A DNA stretch of 64,000 nt, taken from NCBI GenBank assembly GCA_003131585.1, contig PKVW01000010.1, positions 16,371-80,370 on the forward strand, written 5' to 3'. Position 1 is the stretch's first letter. Each line of letters begins with the position of its first letter. Under the pieces are notes generated by a model. That model was not told where the DNA came from and searched no databases. It was given only the letters and a program-made list of their open reading frames with translations. The translations under genes were made by a program, and so were the position numbers. Shown piece after piece: positions 18,476-28,400 of this stretch. The stretch comes from Acidobacteriaceae bacterium (GTDB lineage Bacteria > Acidobacteriota > Terriglobia > Terriglobales > Acidobacteriaceae).

Positions 18476-18598
18476 CTACGGTTTGCAGCCACCTGTGCAC
18501 GTGTTGCCGCCCATCCCGTCCGCATGGGCGACCGTTGGAACTACCAAAGTGTTGAGGAACAACAGGGCTGCGGCAACAACAAGTAGCATTCGTTTCAC
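18476..18598 (-). CDS. Small secreted peptide (40 aa), absent from ORF track
   Basis: AAGGAG then GTG: MKRMLLVVAAALLFLNTLVVPTVAHADGMGGNTCTGGCKP*; signal peptide plus CTGGC motif. Confidence 0.65.
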   Translation of the reverse strand: MKRMLLVVAAALLFLNTLVVPTVAHADGMGGNTCTGGCKP

Positions 18599-18682
18599 GG
18601 TTGTTTTCTCCTTGTTTAGAAAATCGAACCGTGATACTTTCATGGCCTTGGCTTGGCGGAAAGATCACCCCAGGTCTTTAGC

Positions 18683-18701
18683 TTGTTCGGAATTCGTAAC
18701 A
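18683..18701 (+). promoter_or_regulatory. Candidate regulatory motif TTGTTCGGAATTCGTAACA
   Basis: Near-identical copies at 19948-19966 (reverse) and 20060-20078; weaker copy at 18446-18464. Confidence 0.45.
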
Positions 18702-18706
18702 ACAAA

Positions 18707-19123
18707 ATGACGCTGAAATCCGCTTTGCAAGATCTTCGAGAAACCACGCTGGCCGCCATTTCAGGACTTCTGGCGAAACTGGCTTATCTAGGCTCTCTGC
18801 GCCGCGAAGGCGGCTACCGGCACTGGGGCATGTCGCTGGTGCATGGGGAGGAGTCGTCAGACCGCGCACTGAAAGCGGCTCACACCCAGGTGTTGTCAGC
18901 TGTGCTTCGGACGCCGATAGCGGACCTGGTGGAAGATTTGCGCGAGTCGAGCCAGGACAGCAAGAAAACCGCGGGAGCTTACGTCGAAGACATGCGCGAA
19001 CAGTTCGGCGAACTGCTCCCTTTACCTCAGGACGCGGTCTCCGCCAGTCATCTTAATTCAGTGCTGGTGGCGCTTTCGAACCTGGAGCAGAACCAAAAGC
19101 CTGCCACTCCGTCAGCTTCATAG
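18707..19123 (+). CDS. Hypothetical protein
   Basis: MTLKSALQDLRETTLAAISGLLAKLAYLGSLR... Confidence 0.65.
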   Translation: MTLKSALQDLRETTLAAISGLLAKLAYLGSLRREGGYRHWGMSLVHGEESSDRALKAAHTQVLSAVLRTPIADLVEDLRESSQDSKKTAGAYVEDMREQFGELLPLPQDAVSASHLNSVLVALSNLEQNQKPATPSAS

Positions 19124-19859
19124 CGATCCCCACTACCTGGCCGATGATCTCGGCTTCCTGGGGATGGCGCAGCACTCGCACCGGGACCGGCGACAAGGGA
19201 TGCGGCTGTAAGATCACGTCATCGCGGCGCATGCTGCACCAGCAGCAAGTGTGTCCGTCGCGGGTTTCCACAAAGTAGATGGGGCGTTCGTACTCGCAAC
19301 GCCACAAACCCTCCACCACCTTATTCTTGGCTTCGTCGACCTGGATGAAGCTGCCGGGCGGAAGAATCGGATACATGGTGAAATCCTGGTAGCCGATGTA
19401 GCCGTAGGTGAAATCGCTGTGGGCGAATTGGGCTAGGTAGGATAAAGGCACCAATCCCCACTGTTCCACCATGCGTCCCAAATTGGCGGTGCGTTGCTGA
19501 TCGAAGCCAGGATCCATGCGGATGGGCATTTGCACGGAGGATAATCCGGAGAGAGCTTCGGAGACATGCGATCGCGGTGGAGAAATGAGACCGAGGTCCG
19601 CCGCCATGTTGTTCAAGTCGACGCCGTACCAGGTGAGCAGCTCCCGCAGATCGCGCCGGTAAATCACCGCCAGGGTATAAAGCCGGAAAATACTGGGTAA
19701 AACGCCCTTGGTCTCAATGTCGGACAAACGGCTGGGAGGAATAGAGAATTCCTCGTTGCGATATTTTTCGGCCATGCGCGCGCTGGAAGTCTCGATGTCG
19801 CGCATGGTCAACCCGAGTTTCTCTCGCAGCGTACGAAGGCTCTTGCCAGCTGGGAGCAT
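19053..19859 (-). CDS. XRE-family transcriptional regulator
   Basis: GKSLRTLREKLGLTMRDIETSSARMAEKY...SRLSDIETKGVLPSIFRLYTLAVIY helix-turn-helix; large C-terminal domain. Confidence 0.82.
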   Translation of the reverse strand: MLPAGKSLRTLREKLGLTMRDIETSSARMAEKYRNEEFSIPPSRLSDIETKGVLPSIFRLYTLAVIYRRDLRELLTWYGVDLNNMAADLGLISPPRSHVSEALSGLSSVQMPIRMDPGFDQQRTANLGRMVEQWGLVPLSYLAQFAHSDFTYGYIGYQDFTMYPILPPGSFIQVDEAKNKVVEGLWRCEYERPIYFVETRDGHTCCWCSMRRDDVILQPHPLSPVPVRVLRHPQEAEIIGQVVGIAMKLTEWQAFGSAPGSKAPPALN

Positions 19860-19947
19860 GACACCCCTCCAGGGAAGTGCTCGACATCATAGCAGGATGT
19901 GCTGTTCTTCCGTCATGATTCCTGCTAATTTCTCGGCGGCGCTCGGC

Positions 19948-19966
19948 TGTTACGATTTCAGAACAA
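19948..19966 (-). promoter_or_regulatory. Candidate regulatory motif, reverse copy
   Basis: tgttacgatttcagaacaa = RC of TTGTTCTGAAATCGTAACA (17/19). Confidence 0.45.
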
Positions 19967-20059
19967 GCGCTGTTCCGCGTCCAGCCTAGGGAAGCGCCGA
20001 TATCGCGTTCGCAAGCTAGCTCTCGATCTGCCGGTCCCTCCCGCATGGGCTCAGCTTCG

Positions 20060-20078
20060 TTGTTCGGATTTCGTAACA
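20060..20078 (+). promoter_or_regulatory. Candidate regulatory motif
   Basis: ttgttcggatttcgtaaca (18/19 to copy at 18683). Confidence 0.45.
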
Positions 20079-20332
20079 GGTCCCATAGAAAATCGCAGAA
20101 ACCGCGCTCGCGGTCTGCATGGTTGCATTCCGAAATCTGCTCCTTATTAGGCCCTCATCCAGTCTTCTCAGCCCAGAGGCATTCTTCTCGGTGATGACAT
20201 TTGTCACGCCGCCGGGGTGATGAACGGCACTGGCGCTCTGCCCGCCACTCCGCGATGATGCACTCACCGGGGCAGATCGGGACAGATCGTAGATGACCCG
20301 GAAAAAGTCAGGCGAAGGCAGAGAAGGCCCCT

Positions 20333-21286
20333 ATGATCGCGACTCTGGAAGAAACGTCCGGCAGGCAACGCGCAAGCTCGGGCAATGTGGTGGCAAGCCT
20401 GGAAGGTGTCAGCAAGAACTATGGAGAAATCCGCGCCCTGCATAATGTGAATTTTACCGTGCGCGCGGGGCAGGTCGTCGCGCTGCTCGGCCCCAACGGG
20501 GCGGGAAAGACAACGGCGGTCAAGCTGTTACTGGGGCTGATGCAGCCCCATTCCGGCAAGGCCCGAGTGTTTGGCGGAGATCCCACCAATCCGCAGAATC
20601 GCATGCGCGCCGGCGCCATGCTCCAGGTAGGCCGGGTTCCGGAGACTCTGCGCGTGCGCGAGCACATCGATCTATTTTCCAGCTATTACCCAAAGCCGTT
20701 GGCGCTCGAGGAAGTGCTGGCAGCGGCCGGCCTGGAAAAACTGCGCGACCGCAAGTTCGGCGATCTTTCCGGAGGTCAGAGACAACGAACGCTGTTTGCC
20801 CTGGCCATCTGCGGCGATCCCGACCTCCTGTTTCTCGACGAGCCCACCGTGGGACTTGATGTCGAAGCCCGCCGCGCGCTCTGGGAGGAAATTCGCCGCT
20901 TGGTCGAGCGCGGAAAGACCGTCCTGCTTACCACGCACTATCTGCAGGAGGCCGACGCTCTCGCCGACCGCGTCGCCGTAATCAATCATGGCGAGATCAT
21001 CGCGGAAGGTGCGCCGGCAGAGATAAAGGCGCAGACCGGCGGCAAGCTCATCCGCTGCGTCACCACGCTCAGCGTGGCGAGCTTGCTTCAAATTCCGGGG
21101 GTTACCGATGCCAGGCAAGACCGCGAGGCGGTTGAGATCCATGCCGCCGAAGCGGAGCCTGTCGTGCGCGCATTGCTGGCGCGTGACGCTTCACTCTCGG
21201 GGCTGGAAATCGCCAGCGCGGGGCTGGAAGAGGCATTTCTGGCTCTCACTCACGACAACGGCGAAAGCGCAAATGGCCAGAACTGA
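20333..21286 (+). CDS. ABC transporter ATP-binding protein
   Basis: LLGPNGAGKTTAVKLLLG; LSGGQRQRTLFALAICGDPDLLFLDEPTVGLD. Confidence 0.96.
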   Translation: MIATLEETSGRQRASSGNVVASLEGVSKNYGEIRALHNVNFTVRAGQVVALLGPNGAGKTTAVKLLLGLMQPHSGKARVFGGDPTNPQNRMRAGAMLQVGRVPETLRVREHIDLFSSYYPKPLALEEVLAAAGLEKLRDRKFGDLSGGQRQRTLFALAICGDPDLLFLDEPTVGLDVEARRALWEEIRRLVERGKTVLLTTHYLQEADALADRVAVINHGEIIAEGAPAEIKAQTGGKLIRCVTTLSVASLLQIPGVTDARQDREAVEIHAAEAEPVVRALLARDASLSGLEIASAGLEEAFLALTHDNGESANGQN

Positions 21287-21344
21287 CCCGCCATGGTTCT
21301 ATGTTCTACGCGCGAATATGTGCGGATGAAACGAGGAAACGATC

Positions 21345-22160
21345 ATGAGTACTGCCGCAGCGGTTCTGAGTAACACCCAGATTGAACGCTCCCCAAGCCA
21401 CACCGCCGCCATCTATTTCAAGGAAGCGAAGTATGAGTTTCTGAAGAATCTTCGCTTGCGCGTATATACGGCGTCGGTGATCAGTTTTCCGTTGATGTTC
21501 TACGTGCTGTTCGGCCTGGTGTTGAATGCCAAGGAATCCATCGGGGGCACCCACGTTCCAACCTATTTGATCGCAACCTACGGCACGTTCGGAGTGATGG
21601 GTGCTTCGCTGTTCGGCACCGCATCCGGGCTTGCCGCCGACCGCGGCCTGGGATGGCTGCAGGTGAAGCGCGCCAGCCCCATGCCCCCGTTCGCCTACTT
21701 CACGGCAAAGATTATTCTGAGCATGATCTTCAGCGCCATCGTCGTTTTGCTGTTATTGGTGTTGGGCATCGCTTTCGGCGGAGTGCGTTTGCCGCTCGCG
21801 GAAATGGCAAAGCTGCTCGGAACGCTCCTCGCTGGATCGCTGCCTTTTTCCGCCATGGGATTAGCCATCGGTTACTTCGTCGGACCCAACTCCGCGCCTG
21901 CCGCCATCAACCTCATTTACCTGCCCATGTCGTTCTGCAGCGGCTTGTGGGTGCCCTACATGTTTCTGCCCAAGTTCGTGCGGCAGGTTGCGCTGGCGCT
22001 GCCGCCTTATCACTTGGCGCAACTGGCGCTGGGAGCCGTGGGCGCGGGATGGCGCCAGTCAACGGCGACGCACTGGGAAGTGCTGCTCGCCTTCACGCTG
22101 ATTTGCCTGGGAGTGGCCCGCATCGGTTTCCAGCGCGACCAGGGAAAGCTGTACGGCTGA
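21345..22160 (+). CDS. ABC-2 type transporter permease
   Basis: Polytopic; follows ATPase; LPMSFCSGLWVPYMFLPKFVRQVALALPPYHLAQLAL. Confidence 0.9.
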   Translation: MSTAAAVLSNTQIERSPSHTAAIYFKEAKYEFLKNLRLRVYTASVISFPLMFYVLFGLVLNAKESIGGTHVPTYLIATYGTFGVMGASLFGTASGLAADRGLGWLQVKRASPMPPFAYFTAKIILSMIFSAIVVLLLLVLGIAFGGVRLPLAEMAKLLGTLLAGSLPFSAMGLAIGYFVGPNSAPAAINLIYLPMSFCSGLWVPYMFLPKFVRQVALALPPYHLAQLALGAVGAGWRQSTATHWEVLLAFTLICLGVARIGFQRDQGKLYG

Positions 22161-22204
22161 GATGCATGGCTTGCAACGCACGCCCGGAAATGAAAGGCGC
22201 CATC

Positions 22205-22432
22205 ATGAACACAATGTCGAATGAATCTCTTTGCTTCACCGGTGCGTTCCTGCTTCTTGGCGTGCTGGCGATCTACGGGGGCGCCCGCTGGCTGGGCCCG
22301 TTGATTCCAGCGGCAATCATCCTCTGGCTGGCCGCCGGCGCCCGCTGCCAGGCCCGTCGCGCCTCCATTGACGCGCGGGTGGACAATAGAACGGTGGAAA
22401 GATACCAGCGAAGGATAAAACCTCAACCATAG
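22205..22432 (+). CDS. Small membrane protein (75 aa) in ABC/two-component operon
   Basis: MNTMSNESLCFTGAFLLLGVLAIYGGARWLGPLIPAAIILWLAAGARCQ. Confidence 0.65.
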   Translation: MNTMSNESLCFTGAFLLLGVLAIYGGARWLGPLIPAAIILWLAAGARCQARRASIDARVDNRTVERYQRRIKPQP

Positions 22433-22444
22433 GAGCGTGAATCG

Positions 22445-23620
22445 ATGGCCGCGAAAGGCCACAATTCCGGCGAAGGCGAACCGGTGCATCCGAAATATGA
22501 TCCTTCCTTCGAGCGTCACATAAACCTCTCGCCTCGCGAAAAGGCGCACGGATGGGCGCCCTACGTTTGGCTCGCCTACTTGGGCTTCTTTTTCATCCAG
22601 CCGGTCCTGGGCCATGCGGGCCGAAAAGAGTGGTCGCTCACCGCGCTCGCAACAGCCCTGTTCCTGGTTCTTTACTTTGGCTTGTTCTGGCTGGAGCGGA
22701 CGCGGGCGCTCTGGCACATTGCCGGCATGGTCGTCCTCGGTCTGGTATTCGCGCCCATCAATGCTGGGGCTTCTACCTTCTTTATCTTTGCCGCGGCCTT
22801 CGTCCCGTTCTGCGTGCAAACCGAGCGCTCGGCGGTTGCGCTGATGGCCGGGATCGTCGTATTGGCTGCGATCGAAACCCAGATCTTCCACTTGTCGGGC
22901 TGGTTCCTCTTTTACGCGGGTGGATTGTCCGCGGTCATCGGTGGCAGCAACATCTATTTTGCCCAGCGCAACCGTGCTCTGGCCAAGTTGCGCATGGCCA
23001 ACGACGAAATTGAGCACCTCGCCAAAGTGGCCGAGCGCGAGCGCATCGCCCGCGATCTGCACGACGTTCTGGGGCACACGCTCTCGGTGATCATCCTGAA
23101 ATCCGAACTCGCCGGAAAACTCGTGGACCGCGATCCCCAGCGCGCCGGCAACGAAATCCGCGAGGTCGAACAGATTTCCCGCCAGGCTCTGTCGGAAGTC
23201 CGCGACGCCATCCGTGGCTACCGCTCCCAGGGACTGGCGGCCGAACTCGCGCAAGCCAAATCCACGCTCGAGACCGCCGGTGTCGCCGTGAAATGCGAGA
23301 CGGCCAGAGTCGCACTGCCCGCATTGCAGGAAGGCGTGCTGTCGATGGCGGTGCGGGAAGCCGTCACCAACGTGGTGCGGCACGCCCAGGCGCGCACCTG
23401 CAGTTTGCGTCTGGAGCAGCGTAACGGCTCCTGCCGCCTCGAGATCGAAGACGACGGCCGCGGAGGCTCCCCGGGCGAGGGCAACGGGCTGCGCGGCATG
23501 CGCGAGCGCGTCGAGATGTTGGGCGGCACGCTCCACCGCGACTCTCACGCCGGTACCAGACTCACCATCACCCTCCCGCTCAAGGAAGTCACGCCGAAAT
23601 CCGAAGGCTGCTCCAATTGA
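22445..23620 (+). CDS. Sensor histidine kinase, HisKA_3 (DesK/NarX-like)
   Basis: ERERIARDLHDVLGHTLSVIILKSELA; HATPase VREAVTNVVRHAQA...DDGRGGSPGEGNGLRGMRERV. Confidence 0.94.
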   Translation: MAAKGHNSGEGEPVHPKYDPSFERHINLSPREKAHGWAPYVWLAYLGFFFIQPVLGHAGRKEWSLTALATALFLVLYFGLFWLERTRALWHIAGMVVLGLVFAPINAGASTFFIFAAAFVPFCVQTERSAVALMAGIVVLAAIETQIFHLSGWFLFYAGGLSAVIGGSNIYFAQRNRALAKLRMANDEIEHLAKVAERERIARDLHDVLGHTLSVIILKSELAGKLVDRDPQRAGNEIREVEQISRQALSEVRDAIRGYRSQGLAAELAQAKSTLETAGVAVKCETARVALPALQEGVLSMAVREAVTNVVRHAQARTCSLRLEQRNGSCRLEIEDDGRGGSPGEGNGLRGMRERVEMLGGTLHRDSHAGTRLTITLPLKEVTPKSEGCSN

Positions 23621-24249
23621 ATCCCACCTCGAAGGAAGGCCGCAAAACCATTCGCGTAGTCCTTGCCGAGGATCAGGGCATGGTGCTCGGCGCGCTGGCC
23701 GCGCTGCTCGAGATCGAAGGCGATATCTCCGTCGTGGCCCAGGTGCGCAACGGCAAAGAGGCGCTGGACGCGGTCCTCGCGCACAAGCCCGACGTCCTTA
23801 TTACCGACATCGAAATGCCACTCATGACCGGACTCGATGCCGCCGCCGAACTCAAGCGCCGCCGCACCGCGACCCGCGTCATCATCCTCACCACCTTCGC
23901 CCGCGCCGGATATTTGCGCCGCGCCATGGAAGCCGGAGCCTTGGGCTACCTGTTGAAAGACATGCGCGCCGAGGAACTCGCCGACGCCGTGCGCCGCGTC
24001 CAGCAGGGACTACGCGTCATCCATCCCGATCTCGCCACCGAAGCCTGGTCCGAGATGGATCCGCTTACCGACCGCGAACGCCAGGTTCTGCGCCTCGCCG
24101 GCGAGGGCATGCAGAGCGGAGACATCGCCGCCGAACTCGGCCTCTCCGAAGGCACCGTGCGCAACTATCTTTCCGAAGCCATCAGCAAGATGGGCGCCAG
24201 CAACCGCATCGAAGCCTCCCGCATCGCCCGCACCAAAGGCTGGCTCTGA
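23617..24249 (+). CDS. LuxR/NarL-family response regulator
   Basis: TTG start overlapping kinase stop; VVLAEDQGMVLGALAALLEIEGDISVV; LTDREREVL-type HTH. Confidence 0.93.
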   Translation: MNPTSKEGRKTIRVVLAEDQGMVLGALAALLEIEGDISVVAQVRNGKEALDAVLAHKPDVLITDIEMPLMTGLDAAAELKRRRTATRVIILTTFARAGYLRRAMEAGALGYLLKDMRAEELADAVRRVQQGLRVIHPDLATEAWSEMDPLTDRERQVLRLAGEGMQSGDIAAELGLSEGTVRNYLSEAISKMGASNRIEASRIARTKGWL

Positions 24250-24271
24250 GAAAGTGTGGTGAGCCTGTGTG

Positions 24272-24293
24272 GCGCGGGCGCCCCCGCCCGCGT
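24272..24293 (-). repeat. Intergenic copy of the gatB palindrome
   Basis: gcgcgggcgcccccgcccgcgt, exact RC of 98-119. Confidence 0.85.
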
Positions 24294-24390
24294 GCATGCA
24301 GGGCCAATGCTGTGTTGTTCCTCCACTAGGGTCCTCAACTAGGCCGATTAAACCTGGGTTCGTAGCGGACAGCAGTGTGTGGCCAAAATT

Positions 24391-25359
24391 TTACGCAGCC
24401 CCGCGTTCCACTCCGCTCTCTTCCTTGTGCGCGGTCTTACACGCCCAAGCCATGCGCGGCGTATTGTGCGCGATCCCCACCTGTCCCTGCCCATTCAGCA
24501 TAATGATCCCGCCATGCCCATTCAATCGCTGCTTCAGATAATTCATCGCCTCCAGCGCCGCCCACTCCGGCAAGTTCCCCGCCGCGACTCGATCCGCCGT
24601 CCACTTCGCCAGCACCAGCTTCATAATCGGCTCACCCCACCCGGTAGTCGACACGGCCGCGCTCAAATTGTCCGCATAACATCCGCACCCAATCAGGGAC
24701 GAATCCCCCAACCGTCCCGGAGCCTTATTCAGCGTTCCGCCCGTCGAAGTCGCCGCCGCAATGTTCCCCTCGCGGTCCAGCGCCACCGCGCCCACCGTGT
24801 CGTGCGAAGTCGTAGGCGCAAACATTTCGCTCCCGGGAGCGGGGTGCCCCATTTCTCGCGTGTTTTTTGCGCGAGAAGTGGGATCTTCCGCCTCCGCCCG
24901 CTGATACTCCCTCAGCCGCTCTACCTCCCGCGCAATCACCAACTCTTCGTTCGCGCACAACTCCACGCCATGCTCCGCCGCAAACCGCTCCGCCCCTTCG
25001 CCCACAAAATACACATGCGGACTCTCGCTCAAAATCTTCCGCGCCGCCCGCACCGGATTCCGCACCCGCTCCACGCACCCCACGCCTCCCGCCCGCAACG
25101 TCGCCCCGTCCATGATCAGCGCATCCATCTGCACCCGCCCGTCGCGATTCAAAAAACTTCCCCGCCCGGCGTCAAACGTCTCGTCGTCTTCCATCACGAC
25201 GACCGCCTCCTCCACCGCATCCAGCGCCCCGCCCCCAGCCTCCAGCACCCGCCACCCCGCCCCCAGCGCATTCCTCACCCCAAGCAAATGCGCCTCTACC
25301 ACGCCATCCGGCATAGCCCAAGCCCCACCGTGAACCACAAGAACAGGATTAGTTGGCAT
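24391..25359 (-). CDS. iaaA: Isoaspartyl peptidase / L-asparaginase (Ntn-hydrolase)
   Basis: PVLVVHGGAWAMPDG; HDTVGAVALDREGNIAAATSTGG autoprocessing site. Confidence 0.9.
   Translation of the reverse strand: MPTNPVLVVHGGAWAMPDGVVEAHLLGVRNALGAGWRVLEAGGGALDAVEEAVVVMEDDETFDAGRGSFLNRDGRVQMDALIMDGATLRAGGVGCVERVRNPVRAARKILSESPHVYFVGEGAERFAAEHGVELCANEELVIAREVERLREYQRAEAEDPTSRAKNTREMGHPAPGSEMFAPTTSHDTVGAVALDREGNIAAATSTGGTLNKAPGRLGDSSLIGCGCYADNLSAAVSTTGWGEPIMKLVLAKWTADRVAAGNLPEWAALEAMNYLKQRLNGHGGIIMLNGQGQVGIAHNTPRMAWACKTAHKEESGVERGAA
24841..24884 (-). repeat. GGTGCCCC-type hairpin element inside the isoaspartyl peptidase gene
   Basis: CCCATTTCTCGCG-tgttttttg-CGCGAGAAGTGGG; encodes DPTSRAKNTREMGHP in frame. 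Confidence 0.75.
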
Positions 25360-25489
25360 CGCGCTTTAGTCTAGCAAAGCCAAAGCTTCCGGCTCCTGTT
25401 TTCCGGCGTAAAGAGATGGATTTTCGCTGCTCTGCCGCAATAAGAAAGTTGAAGACGGCCCTGCCGCATTACAATGGCAGCACGCATTC

Positions 25490-28400
25490 ATGCCTTATCG
25501 ATTCCATCAACTCCTGAAAAATGTTGGGAAAGCTTGCGAGAACTCGTCTCCGACAGAATCGGAGGTCGAAAAGCTTTTTCAACAACACGATTTTTTTTTC
25601 GAGCTGGGTTACGAGGGCATTGGAAGAGATATCCTCGCGCAGCGCTCGCGGTCGCAAAAGCGCTACGACGCAGCCCTTTTGGGATTTGGCGGGCGAATCC
25701 GTACCGTAATCGAATTCAAGAAGCCGAACCTTGATAAGCCGCTAGAGAGCTATGCCGACGATCTCCTGGAGAAGTATGTTCGCCCTCACTCCGCGACTGT
25801 TGGCGTTCTCACCGATGGCGTCGACCTGGTTTTGTATTTTAGGGTAAATGGGGACTTCGCGAGGCAGTTTGGCTTTCGCCTGACCGAGGTCACAGAAGCC
25901 GAGGCTCGAAAACTTGAGGACGCCGTTCGCAAGCGCCGGGTTGATCTCGAATCGCTGCAGAGCGTGCTCGAATGGTTGAAAGAAAATCGCCAGGGATCGT
26001 TGCTGATCTCAGACAGCGAGTCGGAGCCAGCCAAGATATTTTTTCAGGTTTTTCAGCTGCGGCCCGAGTCCGTCTTCGGACGCTTAGTGCTTAAGCTCAA
26101 GGAAATCCTGCCGCAGACCATCGATTCGTCCGGATTCACTCGGGGATCCTATGAATTTTGGCTGAAGACTTATGCGCGCGAACTGAAATTGCAGGACACG
26201 CCCCGCAGTTGGCGGGACTTCCTGCTCATGAGCACAGCCGAGGAGATTGCCCGCTTTTCCTTTGCCCTTGAAACCGCCTATACGATCGTGTCTCGCTTAA
26301 TCCTAGCCAAAGCCGCTGACGATCAGCGGTTTCCCGGCGTCCGGTTTTTGCCGCGCCTTCAGGAAAGTTATAGCGAACTTTCAACGCGCAACCGGCTTAA
26401 AGCGGAGAACCACTTGGAGGTCATCGGGCGATCGTTTCAGAGGGCAGGCGAGACGCTCTTCCATTCCATTTTCTCGCAAGACATTTTCGATTGGTGGTTT
26501 GAAACCAAGACGCTGGATAACCGACTCCTCTGCTTAGCCATCGGTGAGGCTGTCCTAACCATCGTGCAGTTTGACTTCGCTGATCTTTCCGGCGACTTGC
26601 TCGGGGAGTTGTACCAACAGTATTTCGACCGAGACACGCGCAAGGCCTTAGGCGAGTTTTACACCCCAAGCGAGGTCATCGAGTTCATCCTGGATGAGTG
26701 TGGCTATAAGGGGCAGCGCGGAGAACGTCTGCTCGATCCTTCTTGCGGTTCGGGCTCTTTCCTGGTGGCTGCGCTAAAGCGCTATCTTGCCAGGCACAAA
26801 GGCCAAGACAAAGAGTCTCTGCTGCGGGATCTGACTGAGGGTCTGCGCTTGGTGGGCTTCGATATTAATCCCTTTGCCGTCTTGATGTCGCAAGTCAACT
26901 ACGCGGCTCTCATTCTGCCGCTGTATGCGGAGGCCGTCTTTCACAACCCCGAATTCCGCATCTTGCGCTTGCCCGTATTTCGCACAGACTCCCTGCGTCT
27001 GGAAGAGAAGGAAGTCGAGCGTAATTCAAAGAAGAAAGACGCGCTGACCATCAACCTGCAATTCGAAGAGCGAACCCTAGACGTCAGTGTCTATTTGCCG
27101 ATCACGGAGTCCAAGAAACGGTTCGTGAAAATGCAGGTCCGCGTGCCTCGCTTCGCTGACGCACGCAAGCAAGGCCTGGTGGGCAACCTCGAGGACTATG
27201 TTGCCGCGCTCAGTTTCGTGTTCCAGGCCGCCCGGGATAAACGGCACAGCTTGGCCACGCTCTTAAAAGGCCGATTTGGAAGCCGGGCCGGCGATCTTGC
27301 AACTTACCTGACCGACGTGTTGGATAGCCTCAACTCCACCGTGGACACCCTGAAAGGAAAATACAACGACGGCCGCTTTCTCAAAACGATTGAGGACTTG
27401 GTCCTTGCTGTCTCGCTCAAGCAGGACATGCAATACGACTACGTAGTCGGCAATCCGCCCTACGTCCGTATTCAGAAGATTCCTGACCATGTGAAGGAGT
27501 ATTGGGAAGGAAGATACGAGTGGGCAGAACGCAACTACGATGTGTACATCCCATTTTTTGAGCGGACTATCCAGGCGGCAGGACAAGAAGGCTGGCTCAC
27601 AGAGGGCGGTCGTCTCGGGTTCATCACTTCTGACCGTTTTCTGAATGCTGACTACGGCGGAAAACTCCGCGAAGAGCTGCCGAAAGGCCTCAAGGTGGAC
27701 TTGCTGATTGACTTTCGCGACACTCGCGTCTTCGAGGGAGCGCTCAACTACCCCGCAATTTTGATTGGGAGGCGGGAAACCGGATCCACTGGTGAGATGG
27801 AGGCGGCTCGGGTATTTTCCAGTGAAACTCCTCTCGCGGAGCTTCTGAAACAGTTCAAGAATCTCCGAAAACAAGTTGGGGACAGTCACGTCCTGCGTAG
27901 TAATGCGGCTGAAGTTTTCAGTTTTCCGCGAAGTCAGCTCAAAGCACAGGGCTGGTGGCTAATGCCGACCGACGAGCGGGAGACATTTGAGCGTCTTCGA
28001 GGCTGTGCAGGTAAGAGCCTGTCCGAGCTGACGGTCAGTGCCAGTGGGGGATTCGCAGGTTATCAGACAAGCGCAGACGCGGTCTTGGTCTTCGACGAAC
28101 TGGAGGATTGTGGACCAATTCTTAAACTCGCGCCCCGTCACGAGCCCAAACACTGTGGTTGCGGGAAAAATCCTGTTGAGATCGAGAAGGAAGCGCTGCG
28201 GCCCTTCCTTTTCGGCAAAGACGTTGGGCGCTGGCTCGTCGATTGGAAGAAAGCATGGGTCATGTTCCCTTATGACATCTATCAGAAGAAGCAAACCCTT
28301 TATGACGAGATTTCGGTGACTAAAGGCTGGAACTTGATTCCTAGCAGAGAGAACATCGGCAAATTCAACTTTGCCCACCCGGACGCGATCACGACCATAG

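Noticed and set aside
22010-23548. 512-aa minus-strand ORF opposite the permease and histidine kinase
   Set aside because: Low-complexity antisense translation; both plus-strand genes have strong family motifs.
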